Positions 34,494-45,806 of a DNA stretch of 64,000 nucleotides are shown here, piece by piece. Source of the stretch: Corynebacterium zhongnanshanii (GTDB lineage Bacteria; Actinomycetota; Actinomycetes; Mycobacteriales; Mycobacteriaceae); NCBI RefSeq assembly GCF_014490575.1, contig NZ_CP061033.1:1612001-1676000 (forward strand). The letters are read 5' to 3'. The notes under the pieces are model-generated. The model had not been told where the DNA came from and did no database searches. It saw only the letters and a list, made by a program, of their open reading frames with translations. The position numbers and the translations under genes are program-made. Numbering within the stretch: position 1 is the first letter of the stretch; each line of letters begins with the position of its first letter.

Positions 34494-35160
34494 AGCCGTG
34501 CTCCTTCGTTGTCTTAGTGCTGGCATTCTTCGCGCTGGCCTTCTGTGCGCTGGCATTCTTCGCGCCTTTGTCTACGGCAATGCCGTGCTCCGCAGCCACG
34601 TCCTTCAAGGCCGTGCGCAGCTGCTTACGCCCACGCGACAGCCGGCTCATCACCGTGCCGATGGGAGTGTCCATGATCTCCGCGATCTCCTTGTAAGCAA
34701 GCCCCTCCACGTCGGCGTAGTAGACCACCATGCGGTAGTCCTCGCCCAGATCCATCAGGGCTGTGCGGATGCGCTGGTCGGGAATCCTTTTCAGCGCTTC
34801 CACTTCCGCGGACTCCAAGCCCACCGAATCGTGGGAGGCGGATTCCGCCACCTGCCAATCCGTCATCTCGTCAGCCGAGGACTCCTGCGGCCGGCGCTGC
34901 GCCTTGCGGTAATTGTTGATGTACGTATTCGTCAAAATGCGGTACATCCACGCCTTCAAGTTCGTTCCCGGTTTAAAGGAACCGAACGCCTGATAGGCCT
35001 TCATGTAGGCGTCCTGGACCAAATCCTGAGCGTCCGCGGGATTGCGCGTCATGCGCAACGCGGCGCCATACAATTGATCCAGCAGGGGCAGCGCATCCGA
35101 TTCAAAACGAGCCAGCAATTCGGCGTCGGTTTCTTCAGTGCGTTGAGGCAATTGTGTCAC
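34486..35160 (-). CDS. sigH: ECF RNA polymerase sigma factor SigH
   Basis: A 224-residue group 4 sigma factor. Region 2 spans about residues 20-85 ([42 protein letters not shown]) and region 4 about 130-185 (FREVVYY-like [35 protein letters not shown]). The C-terminus carries an Ala/Lys/Ser/Asn repeat ([15 protein letters not shown]). It controls thiol-oxidative and heat stress genes. Start is GTG at 35160. A SigH-type promoter lies directly upstream, so it is probably autoregulated. Confidence 0.96.
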   Translation of the reverse strand: MTQLPQRTEETDAELLARFESDALPLLDQLYGAALRMTRNPADAQDLVQDAYMKAYQAFGSFKPGTNLKAWMYRILTNTYINNYRKAQRRPQESSADEMTDWQVAESASHDSVGLESAEVEALKRIPDQRIRTALMDLGEDYRMVVYYADVEGLAYKEIAEIMDTPIGTVMSRLSRGRKQLRTALKDVAAEHGIAVDKGAKNASAQKASAKNASTKTTKEHGYV

Positions 35161-35169
35161 CTTCCAATC

Positions 35170-35194
35170 AACGTTGTCCCTAGTAGTTTATTCC
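35170..35194 (-). promoter_or_regulatory. SigH-dependent promoter of sigH
   Basis: On the minus strand GGAAT (35194-35190) is followed after 16 bp by CGTT (35173-35170), the SigH -35/-10 consensus GGAAT-N16-17-CGTT. Transcription would start near 35163, only about 3 bases before the GTG, giving a nearly leaderless sigH transcript. It overlaps the end of the SRAP gene. Confidence 0.7.
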
Positions 35195-35829
35195 CACCCG
35201 ATCAGCGCCGGTGAATTATTGCGCACGCTGCCGACCTGCCGCGAGGCTTTCCTGGATGTGAGACCGGCGTGGGCGACCGCCTCGGCGTCGATGGTGGCAA
35301 GGACAGACCAGTCCTCCCCCTGCAACCAGGCGTCCAGCTCCCCCTCCCCCAGCAGCAGGCGAGGCATGCGATGATGAAGCCACTCCAGTTCGGGAACGGC
35401 GGCGCAGGTGACGATCGTGGCATACAGCACCCCCTCGCGCACCGTGCACAGTCCTGCCACGATCAGCGGCTGCTCATCTGCGCGATGGGTGAACCACGGC
35501 TGCTTCTCCCCGCGCTCGCCCGTCCACTCGTACCACCCGTCCATCACGAACGCGCACGGGAGACTCCCTGCAAACAGGGGCTTATCCTTCAGGGTCTCAC
35601 CGCGGGCATTAAACACGGTGCGCGGCGGATAGCCCCATTGCGCGGGCCCCACCGTCGGCACGCCCTGAAACAGGCGAATAATCGGCACCACATGCGTGGG
35701 CGCCACATTAAAATTCGGCTGCAATTCCTGCGTCTGTACTGTCTGAGGGCACGGCCCCTGCGGCAGATGCTGCGCCACAGTGGACGCAATCTGCTCCATC
35801 GAACTAAACAACACATAACGGCCACACAT
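35188..35829 (-). CDS. SRAP (SOS response-associated peptidase, YedK/HMCES) protein
   Basis: A 213-residue protein that protects abasic sites in single-stranded DNA by a covalent thiazolidine link to Cys2. The start MCGRYVLF places Cys2 next to the initiator Met; this requires the ATG at 35829, not the one at 35838. Other conserved parts are [38 protein letters not shown] and the late HHRMPRLL with its catalytic His. It is divergent from aroA (Rv3226c position). Confidence 0.94.
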   Translation of the reverse strand: MCGRYVLFSSMEQIASTVAQHLPQGPCPQTVQTQELQPNFNVAPTHVVPIIRLFQGVPTVGPAQWGYPPRTVFNARGETLKDKPLFAGSLPCAFVMDGWYEWTGERGEKQPWFTHRADEQPLIVAGLCTVREGVLYATIVTCAAVPELEWLHHRMPRLLLGEGELDAWLQGEDWSVLATIDAEAVAHAGLTSRKASRQVGSVRNNSPALIGWE

Positions 35830-35868
35830 ATGTCCCATTATGACGGGAAATTTGGAACAATAGAGGGC

Positions 35869-37164
35869 ATGACGACTGACGATTTGTGGCCAGCACCCCT
35901 CGCAGAGAAACCCATCGACGCAACCGTAGCCATCCCCGGCTCGAAATCCATCACCAACCGTGCGCTGATCCTCTCCGCGCTGGCCGACGGGCCGTCCACC
36001 ATCAATGGCGCCCTCATCAGTCGCGACACGCTCCTCATGGCGGACGCCCTGCGCCAGCTCGGCACCTCCATCACCGTCGACGGCACCACCATCCACGTGG
36101 TCCCCACGGACACGCTGCACGGCGGGACCATTGACTGCGGCCTGGCCGGCACCGTCATGCGCTTCGTCCCGCCCGTGGCTGTGTTGGCCCAGGGCACGGT
36201 GGAGTTCGACGGTGACGAGCAAGCCCGGCGTCGGCCCATGGCCACCACCATCAACAGTCTCACCGCCCTGGGCGCGGCAGTCCAGTCCACCTCCGGCACG
36301 CCTACGCAGTCCCTCCCGTTCCTCCTGCAGGGCACCGGCGCGATCGACGGCGGACAGGTGGTTATCGACGCCTCCTCGTCCTCCCAGTTCGTCTCCGGAC
36401 TCCTGCTCGCTGGCGCCCGCTACACCGAGGGCCTCACCGTCATTCACGACGGGGACTCCCTGCCCTCCCAGCCGCATGTGGAGATGACCGTGGAGATGCT
36501 CCGCGCCGCCGGCGTGACCGTGGAGGTGACGCACAACCGGTGGACGGTCCAGCCCGGCCCCATCGCCGCCCGCACGTGGAATGTGGAGCCGGATCTGTCC
36601 AACGCCACCCCGTTCATGGCCGCTGCGGCCGCCACGGGGGGCACGGTGCGCATCGCCCAGTGGCCGCAGAGCACCACGCAGCCGGGCGACCAATTCCGCA
36701 CCATCCTGGAGGACATGGGCACCGATGTGGATTTCGACGCCCACAACCAGGAGCTCATCGTCCGCGGCACGGGGGAACTCCAGGGCATCACGTGGGACAT
36801 GCACGACATCGGCGAGCTCACCCCCACGGTGGTGGCGCTGGCTGCCCTGGCGCACAGCCCCTCCCACCTGTACGGCATCGCACACCTACGCGGCCACGAA
36901 ACCGACCGGCTGAAGGCCCTAGCGGACAACATCAACGCCTTGGGCGGCCAGGTGAAGGAAACCGCAGACGGCCTGGTCATCGAGCCGAAGCAGCTGCAGG
37001 GAGGCACGTGGCTGTCCTACGCGGATCACCGCATGGCTACCGCTGGTGCGATCCTGGGCCTCACGGTCGAGGGCATCCACGTGGAGAACATCGATACCAC
37101 CGCAAAGACCCTCCCGGGCTTCCGCGAGCGATGGGCCCAGCTGCTGGGACGCTCCCGTGGCTAG
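35869..37164 (+). CDS. aroA: 3-phosphoshikimate 1-carboxyvinyltransferase (EPSP synthase)
   Basis: A 431-residue enzyme joining PEP to shikimate-3-phosphate in the aromatic pathway. Conserved sites are [17 protein letters not shown] near the N-terminus, [15 protein letters not shown] (class I type GTxxRF loop), [22 protein letters not shown] and [15 protein letters not shown] near the C-terminus. AGAGG lies 4 bp before the ATG. It overlaps rsgA by 8 bp; the aroA-rsgA pair is conserved in Actinobacteria. Confidence 0.97.
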   Translation: MTTDDLWPAPLAEKPIDATVAIPGSKSITNRALILSALADGPSTINGALISRDTLLMADALRQLGTSITVDGTTIHVVPTDTLHGGTIDCGLAGTVMRFVPPVAVLAQGTVEFDGDEQARRRPMATTINSLTALGAAVQSTSGTPTQSLPFLLQGTGAIDGGQVVIDASSSSQFVSGLLLAGARYTEGLTVIHDGDSLPSQPHVEMTVEMLRAAGVTVEVTHNRWTVQPGPIAARTWNVEPDLSNATPFMAAAAATGGTVRIAQWPQSTTQPGDQFRTILEDMGTDVDFDAHNQELIVRGTGELQGITWDMHDIGELTPTVVALAALAHSPSHLYGIAHLRGHETDRLKALADNINALGGQVKETADGLVIEPKQLQGGTWLSYADHRMATAGAILGLTVEGIHVENIDTTAKTLPGFRERWAQLLGRSRG

Positions 37165-38149
37165 GCGAGACTGGGACGAATCGGACATCAGGATCCGTCC
37201 TTCCAAACGCTCCCGCCCCCGCACGAAGGACCGCCCCGAGCACAAGGACGCGAAGCGGGGAATGGTGATCTCCAAAGATCGCGGCCGCTGGGGCGTGGTC
37301 CTGGAGGACACGGGCGTGGAAGTGACGTGCATGCGTGCCCGGGAGTTGGGCCGCACCGCGGTGGTGGTGGGCGACCGCGTGGGCGTGGTGGGTGACACCT
37401 CCGGGAAGAAGGACACCCTGGCCCGGATCGTGAAGCTAGAGGAACGCACCAGCGTATTGCGCCGCACCGCGGATGACACCGACCCCTACGAACGCATCGT
37501 GGTCGCCAACGCCGATAACCTGCTGATTGTCACCGCCGTGGCCGATCCCCCTCCCCGCGCAGGCTTCGTGGAGCGGGCGCTCATCGCCGCGTTCGTGGGC
37601 GGGCTGCGGCCGATCCTGTGCCTGACGAAATCCGACCTCGCCGATCCTCGCGAGTTCGCCGCCGAGTTTGTGGACCTGGGCCTGGAGATCCTGCTGACGG
37701 GCGTGGACGACGACCTCTCCCCCCTCGTCGCCCGCCTGAACAACACCGTATCCGCCACCGTGGGCCATTCGGGTGTGGGCAAATCAACCCTGGTCAATCG
37801 TCTTGTCCCCGACGCCGAGCGCGCCACCGGAGAAGTCAGCGGAGTGGGCAAGGGGCGCCATACCTCCACGCAATCCGTGGCCTTGAAACTGCCCGGCGGT
37901 GGGTGGGTCATCGACACCCCGGGAATCCGAAGCTTCGGCCTGGCCCACGTAGACCCAGAGACCATCATCGGGGTCTTCGACGATCTCCGCGAGGTCGCCG
38001 AGACTTGCCCGCGAGGGTGCACGCACATCGGCCCTCCCGCCGATCCCGAATGCAAGCTGGACACCTTAGAGGGGGCGTCCGCCCGCCGAGTGAGCGCGGT
38101 GCGCCGCCTGCTCGAAGCGCTGCGATCCAACAACCACTGGGAGCTGTAG
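37157..38149 (+). CDS. rsgA: Ribosome small subunit-dependent GTPase A
   Basis: A 330-residue circularly permuted GTPase acting in late 30S maturation. An N-terminal OB-fold (about 35-95) is followed by the permuted motifs: G4 LTKSD, G1 GHSGVGKST near 202, and G3 DTPG. The C-terminal zinc finger is CPRGCTH...C (about residues 280-296). GTG at 37157 gives the family start ARRDWDESD and lies within the end of aroA. Confidence 0.95.
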   Translation: MARRDWDESDIRIRPSKRSRPRTKDRPEHKDAKRGMVISKDRGRWGVVLEDTGVEVTCMRARELGRTAVVVGDRVGVVGDTSGKKDTLARIVKLEERTSVLRRTADDTDPYERIVVANADNLLIVTAVADPPPRAGFVERALIAAFVGGLRPILCLTKSDLADPREFAAEFVDLGLEILLTGVDDDLSPLVARLNNTVSATVGHSGVGKSTLVNRLVPDAERATGEVSGVGKGRHTSTQSVALKLPGGGWVIDTPGIRSFGLAHVDPETIIGVFDDLREVAETCPRGCTHIGPPADPECKLDTLEGASARRVSAVRRLLEALRSNNHWEL

Positions 38150-38164
38150 AGCAGCTGCCTTTGT

Positions 38165-38671
38165 CTAGAGCAGGTCCACCAGGAACGCGAGTTCCTTGGC
38201 GTCGTACCAGCTCATCAGGTTATCCTCGGCGTCACCCAGGGCCAACTCGGCATCCTCATCACCAAGATCGGCCTCGTCAATACAGGTGATGGCTTTCGCG
38301 GTGGCGGCTTCGGCGTCGGCATCATCCACGTGAATCGCCGCCAGCTGCGCAATCGAGAGCACGGCGGGTGACACACGCACCACGGACTCCCCATCCGCCG
38401 GAGACATCTGCAGGGAGTTATCGGCGATGTCCGCGCTGATTACCACGCGGCGGTGCGGGAAACGCTGCTCATCCCCCGAGGCCAGCAGGCGCAGCGAAGC
38501 GCGGGCCGCATCCAGAAAGGCGGTGTACGCCAGCTCCTCCTCATCGCCACCCGTGTAAAACTCGCGCACCGCAGGGGTCAGCGCGAACGCCACGCCCGAG
38601 CGGATCGGGTGCTCCCCGTCCGCCTTCAGCGCGCTCAGCATGTCGAAGGTCGCTGGAATATACACACGCAT
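38165..38671 (-). CDS. DUF6912 family protein
   Basis: A 168-residue acidic protein beginning MRVYIPATFDML, with ALTPAVREFYTGGDEEELAYTAFLDAA, the pattern of the DUF6912 family in Actinobacteria. The C-terminal half is rich in Asp, Glu and Ala. It follows the HAD gene by 3 bp. Its last bases CTGCTCTA recur once 19 bp downstream, on the stop of rsgA. The function is unknown. Confidence 0.8.
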   Translation of the reverse strand: MRVYIPATFDMLSALKADGEHPIRSGVAFALTPAVREFYTGGDEEELAYTAFLDAARASLRLLASGDEQRFPHRRVVISADIADNSLQMSPADGESVVRVSPAVLSIAQLAAIHVDDADAEAATAKAITCIDEADLGDEDAELALGDAEDNLMSWYDAKELAFLVDLL

Positions 38672-38674
38672 GGG

Positions 38675-39085
38675 CTAAAACTCCCCCTCCAGGCCAAACA
38701 GGCCCTGGATCTCCACCACTGCGCGGTCAAATTGCTGGTAGTACACGCCCACAAGGCCCGCCTCCACAGCGCCGCGGATGTTCACGATGTTATCGTCCAC
38801 CAACACCAGGTCCTTGCGGTTAAGCTCCAGGCGGTCGGCGGTGATGGTGAAGATCTCCTCCGACGGCTTCTCGGCGCCCACCTCGCCGGACAGGATCACG
38901 TGGTCCACATACCCTGCCTCCTGCCACTGACGGATCGGGGCGGCGGCATCTCCGCCGGGATCATTCGACAAAATGGCCGTGCCCAGGCCCTCGGTGCGCG
39001 CGGCGGTCAGCAACTTGCGCCACCGGCGACGATCCTCTTCCGCACCATCCAATACACCGCAATAGTCAACAATTAATGCACGCAT
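38675..39085 (-). CDS. Small HAD-superfamily hydrolase-like protein
   Basis: A 136-residue HAD core without a full cap domain. Motif I is VDYCGVLDG: the nucleophile Asp is present but the usual second Asp (+2) is Cys. Motif II is LSNDPG, motif III includes EKPSEEIF, and motif IV is LVLVDDNIVNIRGA. Loss of the +2 Asp suggests reduced phosphatase activity or another reaction. The long upstream frame is antisense to the next gene. It is coupled to DUF6912. Confidence 0.82.
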   Translation of the reverse strand: MRALIVDYCGVLDGAEEDRRRWRKLLTAARTEGLGTAILSNDPGGDAAAPIRQWQEAGYVDHVILSGEVGAEKPSEEIFTITADRLELNRKDLVLVDDNIVNIRGAVEAGLVGVYYQQFDRAVVEIQGLFGLEGEF

Positions 39086-39144
39086 GGTGTCCATTCTGCC
39101 ATGAAATAGACGCGTGGAAAGAACATGCGCTAGGCTGCCTGGTA

Positions 39145-39160
39145 CGCGCATGTATGCGCG
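39145..39160. other. Perfect palindrome between HAD and Rv3235-family genes
   Basis: CGCGCAT-GT-ATGCGCG lies in the divergent intergenic region, 38 bp before the ATG at 39198. It is a candidate operator. Confidence 0.35.
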
Positions 39161-39197
39161 CGTCTTACGACAGTCACCACAGATATCGGGGGAATCG

Positions 39198-39764
39198 ATG
39201 ACTGCCACAGTACCGACCGAGCACACTGAACCTACTGAGCACACCGAGCACACTGCCACCTGCGTGCTGCCGGGCTACGCCATCCTGCGCCGCCCGTCGC
39301 CGCCGCACCCGGTCACCGTCGCCACCAGCAACGCGCTACCCACAGCTGGCAGCAGTGAAGATCACGGCCCTTCCGTCACCCCGCCCCGGGTCGAGCACGT
39401 CGCGGGCATGCTCACCCTCTGGCTGGAGATCCTGCAGCGCCTCAGGCCGGTGCACATCCTGGCCAAGGGCCCCTTCCACCCACGCATCACGCCCTACACG
39501 TACGAGGTCCAGCGCAGGATTCCGCCGGGCACCAGCCTCACGCTCAAGAGCCTGCACCTGCAACCGCCTGTGTCCAGCCTGCGCGGCTACCGGCACGAGG
39601 TGCGCTTCTGCGCCACCATCGTGGTGGGCAGGCGCATCCGCGCGGTCGCAGGAACCCTGTGCCTGCGGCGCTCCAAGTTCAAGGTGCCGTTGGACCGGCT
39701 CACCCCCACAACAAAAACTCGAGGCACCAATCAATGGCGCCTCGAGTCCCTCCACGTGATCTAG
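39198..39764 (+). CDS. Rv3235 family protein
   Basis: A 188-residue protein. Residues 6-19 form the repeat TEHTEPTEHTEHT. The folded part starts near 70 (VEHVAGMLTLWLEILQRLRP) and continues with LHLQPPVSSLRG and RIRAVAGTLCLRR to the end WRLESLHVI, the pattern of the Rv3235 family found near secA in Actinobacteria. GGGGGA lies 4 bp before the ATG. Its last codons contain the hairpin that serves as the secA terminator on the other strand. The function is unknown. Confidence 0.78.
   Translation: MTATVPTEHTEPTEHTEHTATCVLPGYAILRRPSPPHPVTVATSNALPTAGSSEDHGPSVTPPRVEHVAGMLTLWLEILQRLRPVHILAKGPFHPRITPYTYEVQRRIPPGTSLTLKSLHLQPPVSSLRGYRHEVRFCATIVVGRRIRAVAGTLCLRRSKFKVPLDRLTPTTKTRGTNQWRLESLHVI
39711..39747 (-). 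terminator. secA terminator embedded in the convergent gene's coding end
   Basis: ACTCGAGGC(G)CC and GG(T)GCCTCGAGT on the minus strand form a 12-bp stem with one G-T pair around a 7-nt loop, followed by TTTTTGT (complement of 39711-39717). It lies 33 bp past the secA stop and inside the last codons of the Rv3235-family gene. Confidence 0.82.
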
Positions 39765-39779
39765 CTAGCCAACCGCGTG

Positions 39780-42380
<2,601 letters not shown>

Positions 42381-42505
42381 TGGTCAGTTGGTCCTTTTCG
42401 TTTGAGGGTCGAGCAGAGCCTTAAAAAGCATCCCTGCTACTTGCACAATGCTAAGCATCCTACTCCGGTTTGCATCCCGGAGCGAACCTTAAGCGCACAC
42501 AATTC

Positions 42506-42555
42506 ATAAAAACACCCTATATTGCACCCTTCGGCTGAAGGGTCAACATAGGGTG
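42506..42555 (-). terminator. Nested-stem terminator of hpf
   Basis: An outer pair CACCCTAT/ATAGGGTG encloses an inner hairpin ACCCTTC-GGCT-GAAGGGT. On the minus strand GTTTTTAT follows. It lies about 30 bp past the hpf stop and upstream of secA. Confidence 0.85.
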
Positions 42556-42583
42556 CCGGGGCGTGCCATCGGTTCGCTAAGGA

Positions 42584-43237
42584 TTACTCCTTAATGGCAA
42601 TCAATCCGTAGTCGTAAGCGTGGCGGCGGTACACCACGGACGGCTGGTTGTTCTCTTCGTTGATGAACAGGTAGAAGTCGTGGCCCACCAGTTCCATCTC
42701 GGACAGCGCGTCATCCACGCTCATCGGAACAGCCTTGTGGGTCTTGCGGCGCACAACCTGGCCAGGCTTGAACTGATCCTCGTACGGATCAACATCGTAC
42801 TTGCCTGGCGCTTCTTCCTGTGGCTTTGCTTCCTCCACCAGCTGAGCTGCCACTTCACCGGTGGACAGCGGCGCGCGGTGGCCGGAGCGGGAGATGCGGC
42901 GGCGAGCCTTCACCTTGCGCAGGGAGCGCTCCATGCGGCCAATGGCCACTTCCAGGGCAGCGTAGAAGCTGTCTTCCTTGGCCTCTGCGCGGGCGATGTG
43001 GCCCTTGCCGGATGCGGTGATCTGAATGCGGTCGGACTCATCAGCACGGCGCGGGTTCGGCTCGTGCTGCAGCTCCACGTGGAAAGAGGTCAGCGTTGGG
43101 TCCAAACGTTCAATCTTCGCCAGGCGGGCATTGACTCGATCTGCGAAATGCTCCGGAACTTCAACGTTCCTGCCGGTGATTTCAACGTGTGCTTGTGGAG
43201 CTTCTTGGTTGACTGGTGCGGAGTTGTCCTTGGACAT
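42584..43237 (-). CDS. hpf: Long-form ribosome hibernation promoting factor
   Basis: A 217-residue long HPF that joins 70S ribosomes into inactive 100S dimers. The N-terminal S30AE domain (about 18-120) starts VEITGRNVEVPEHF, and the C-terminal dimerisation domain (about 160-217) has RRKTHKAVPMSVDDALSEM and HDFYLFINEE. AGGAGG lies 8 bp before the ATG at 43237. TATCCT at about 43325 is a candidate -10 box. Confidence 0.95.
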   Translation of the reverse strand: MSKDNSAPVNQEAPQAHVEITGRNVEVPEHFADRVNARLAKIERLDPTLTSFHVELQHEPNPRRADESDRIQITASGKGHIARAEAKEDSFYAALEVAIGRMERSLRKVKARRRISRSGHRAPLSTGEVAAQLVEEAKPQEEAPGKYDVDPYEDQFKPGQVVRRKTHKAVPMSVDDALSEMELVGHDFYLFINEENNQPSVVYRRHAYDYGLIAIKE

Positions 43238-43334
43238 CGCGCAACCTCCTTCAATCCTCGTGGTCACCACGCGTCACTGGGTGGGATTACTCAGCGCCCG
43301 CTGTGATGCTCTTTCCACCTCTAGGATAGCAAAA

Positions 43335-44039
43335 CTACACGGCCGCGAGGACGAGGATCGCGTCCACCACAATCCCCACGCTGGCCAGCGGCAATGCAAA
43401 GTGCGCGCTGGTCGCGCCGGTGGTGAGGACGTCATCCACAATCACCGCGCGGGCACCCCGGCTGAGGTACTCGCGTGCGCTGCTCACCCGTTCTGGATGC
43501 ATGTCAATCGACGCCGCGATGTTACTTCGTCGCTGTTGCCGGCCAAGCCCCACCGAATCCCGTGCTCGCTCGTTGACGTGCGCCAGCTGAAACACGCCGA
43601 TGTTCGCGCTCGCCTGCGGATGTCGCGCGCTGTGCAGGGCGCGGGTGGTGAGTGCCGCGCGGGTGACGACGTCCCCGCCGCGGTTCTTCTCTGCCGAACG
43701 CCGGGTCGGTGCGGGTAGCAGCGCCACGGGCCCTAGGCGCGGATCCGGCACCACTCCGCGGGAGGCGATGCCCTGCAATCCCGTGTAGTACATCCGCCCC
43801 ATCAAGTCGATCGCCGCGGCACGCAGCCGATCCTTCGCCGCGATCACCAGGCTCCGGCGAGGCCCACCATAGGCCCCCGCCGCGTAGACGGGCGCCACGG
43901 CCACGGGCGGATCCCACCGCTGCCAGGGCGCTGAAAGGTCCGCCAGGCACTCCGGGCACGCCGGATGTGCCGAGACCACCAGGCGCCCGCAGCACACGCA
44001 GTCCGCCCGGAGCACAAGATCAGCGATGTCCCCCCACAT
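43335..44039 (-). CDS. ComF-family phosphoribosyltransferase-like protein
   Basis: A 234-residue protein. An N-terminal zinc ribbon (CVCCGRL ... CPECL) precedes a type I PRTase fold with the PRPP loop VIVDDVLTTGAT near residue 200 and NREAR-like ERARDSVGLGRQQRR. ComF proteins help DNA uptake in competent bacteria; in Corynebacterium the role is unclear. It follows lpqB by 27 bp and belongs to the mtrAB-lpqB run. Confidence 0.9.
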   Translation of the reverse strand: MWGDIADLVLRADCVCCGRLVVSAHPACPECLADLSAPWQRWDPPVAVAPVYAAGAYGGPRRSLVIAAKDRLRAAAIDLMGRMYYTGLQGIASRGVVPDPRLGPVALLPAPTRRSAEKNRGGDVVTRAALTTRALHSARHPQASANIGVFQLAHVNERARDSVGLGRQQRRSNIAASIDMHPERVSSAREYLSRGARAVIVDDVLTTGATSAHFALPLASVGIVVDAILVLAAV

Positions 44040-44066
44040 AGCCTTTCCCCGTTTCTGCTTTGTCTG

Positions 44067-45806
44067 TTAGTACGGCAGCACCGGCACCGAGCGCAAGCCC
44101 TGCACCGACGGGACCTCGCGCCAGAAGCGTTGGTCCTCGTAGACGGAATTGTATTGCATCAACGCGCGCGAATCCGTGGCGTAGAGCGTATTGCCCTCCG
44201 CTGCCACGGCCACCACCGGGGCGTTCAGGTTACGGCTCGGCAACTGCACGTACTCCGAGCCGTCCACGCTGAGTTGCCACAGTGGCGCGTCGTTGGCGCG
44301 GGTGCCCACGATGATGCTGCCGTCGGCTCGCCAGTCCGCGCTTACGGCGGTATCGCCCAGCTGATAGCCAATCTCCAGCGGCTTGCCCAGCACAGTATTG
44401 CGGTTGCTGTCCCCCGTCTCCAGCACTGAGACAAACACACGCCCGTTAATCACCATCAACGCCCGCGCGCCCGAGCGGGACACCCGGAACACGCTGATCT
44501 TGGGATCCTCCATGTGCAGATCCTCCAAGCTCGACGCGTCAATCTTGTGATGCTGCATCGCGCCTGACGCCGAATCCTGAGTGAAGTGGTGGATCGTATC
44601 CCCGTCGGACACGGCGTACAAGTCCCCTGTCAGCGGGGTCCACGACGGACGCGTGATGGAATCGGCCTTCAGCAGCGTCTGCGGAACCCCATTGGCCTCG
44701 CCGAGCATGAGGGAACGCTGGGCGTCGCCCTCCCCGGTCACGGCGGCGAACATCGACCGCTGCCCGCTCACCGCCAGGGAGTCCACCCAGTGGTCGGACA
44801 GCCAGCCGCCCTCCGCCGTGGAGGCACCATTTTCCTGGCGGTACACGGCACCATGAGCCACCATGCGCAGCGGTTCCGCCACCTCAATGTTCGGATCAAA
44901 CTGGGACACATGCTGAACCTGCCAGCCATCCTCGCGTTGGCTCACGGGGTTGGTCCCCTCGACCAGGATCTTGTACGGACCGCGCAGATCCGAGCTGGCC
45001 AGGGTCCACACCACCTGTGCCGCCAGCATCTCCCAGCTCTCGGCATTCAAGTCACTCATGCCCAGAAGATCCACGGAGTACCCGCGATGCTCCTCCTCCG
45101 TCACGCGCGCGGTCACGCCGCTCGGAATGAGCGAGCGCACCCCACGGGACAACTCAGTCGACGGTCCCAACGTCAACAGGAACATCAGCGTATTGGGCAC
45201 GGAGGCCACCCCGTTGTACACCCAGCGCGGATCGGACACGAGAGCGTTACCCGCCTGCTCCATGAAGTACAGCTTCCGCTGGGTGTAGTGCGTCACGAAA
45301 TCACTGCGCTCCATCACCACCACATCGGGCAGGTCCGAAATCCGCCACTGTCCATCCACCTTCGTCATCCGGTATTCGGCCTCGAAATCGGACAGCTCCG
45401 GCCGAAACGCACCATTAACGCCTAGTTGCCCCACCATGTTGCCTCGCACCCGGTACGTGATCGAGCCACCATCCGAGGCACCCACGGACGTGATATCGGT
45501 GCGTTCCAAGATCATGATGGGGATCGCGTCACGCCAGGCGTCGGCAGCAGAAGGGGTCAGGAACGCCCTGGCGGCCTTGTGGTGCCCCGTGGGGTGGGCG
45601 CTGGCGCTCATGAAGTCGCGCAACAGCAGGTCAGACGGGCGATCGTCGACGGGCACGGGCACGTTCTCCACATCGGGCGTGGGCGCGTAGGAGCTGATGG
45701 CCTCCGGCTTCGTGGACTCCGGAATGGATGTGCAGCCCACCGCCATCCACAGGCTGGACGCCGCCACGGCGGCAGTGACGCACCGCACGGTTTTACTGCT
45801 CGTCAT
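44067..45806 (-). CDS. lpqB: Lipoprotein LpqB (MtrB-associated)
   Basis: A 579-residue lipoprotein. The lipobox MAVGC places the acylated Cys at residue 25. A GerMN domain (about 200-330) and a C-terminal beta-propeller-like LpqB domain follow. In mycobacteria LpqB binds the extracellular part of MtrB and affects its signalling. The ATG overlaps the mtrB end by 14 bp, so the two are co-translated. Confidence 0.95.
   Translation of the reverse strand: MTSSKTVRCVTAAVAASSLWMAVGCTSIPESTKPEAISSYAPTPDVENVPVPVDDRPSDLLLRDFMSASAHPTGHHKAARAFLTPSAADAWRDAIPIMILERTDITSVGASDGGSITYRVRGNMVGQLGVNGAFRPELSDFEAEYRMTKVDGQWRISDLPDVVVMERSDFVTHYTQRKLYFMEQAGNALVSDPRWVYNGVASVPNTLMFLLTLGPSTELSRGVRSLIPSGVTARVTEEEHRGYSVDLLGMSDLNAESWEMLAAQVVWTLASSDLRGPYKILVEGTNPVSQREDGWQVQHVSQFDPNIEVAEPLRMVAHGAVYRQENGASTAEGGWLSDHWVDSLAVSGQRSMFAAVTGEGDAQRSLMLGEANGVPQTLLKADSITRPSWTPLTGDLYAVSDGDTIHHFTQDSASGAMQHHKIDASSLEDLHMEDPKISVFRVSRSGARALMVINGRVFVSVLETGDSNRNTVLGKPLEIGYQLGDTAVSADWRADGSIIVGTRANDAPLWQLSVDGSEYVQLPSRNLNAPVVAVAAEGNTLYATDSRALMQYNSVYEDQRFWREVPSVQGLRSVPVLPY

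Noticed and set aside
35830..36885. N-terminal extension of the SRAP gene to 565 residues
   Set aside because: The extension is antisense to aroA and would bury Cys2, which must follow the initiator Met for SRAP activity.
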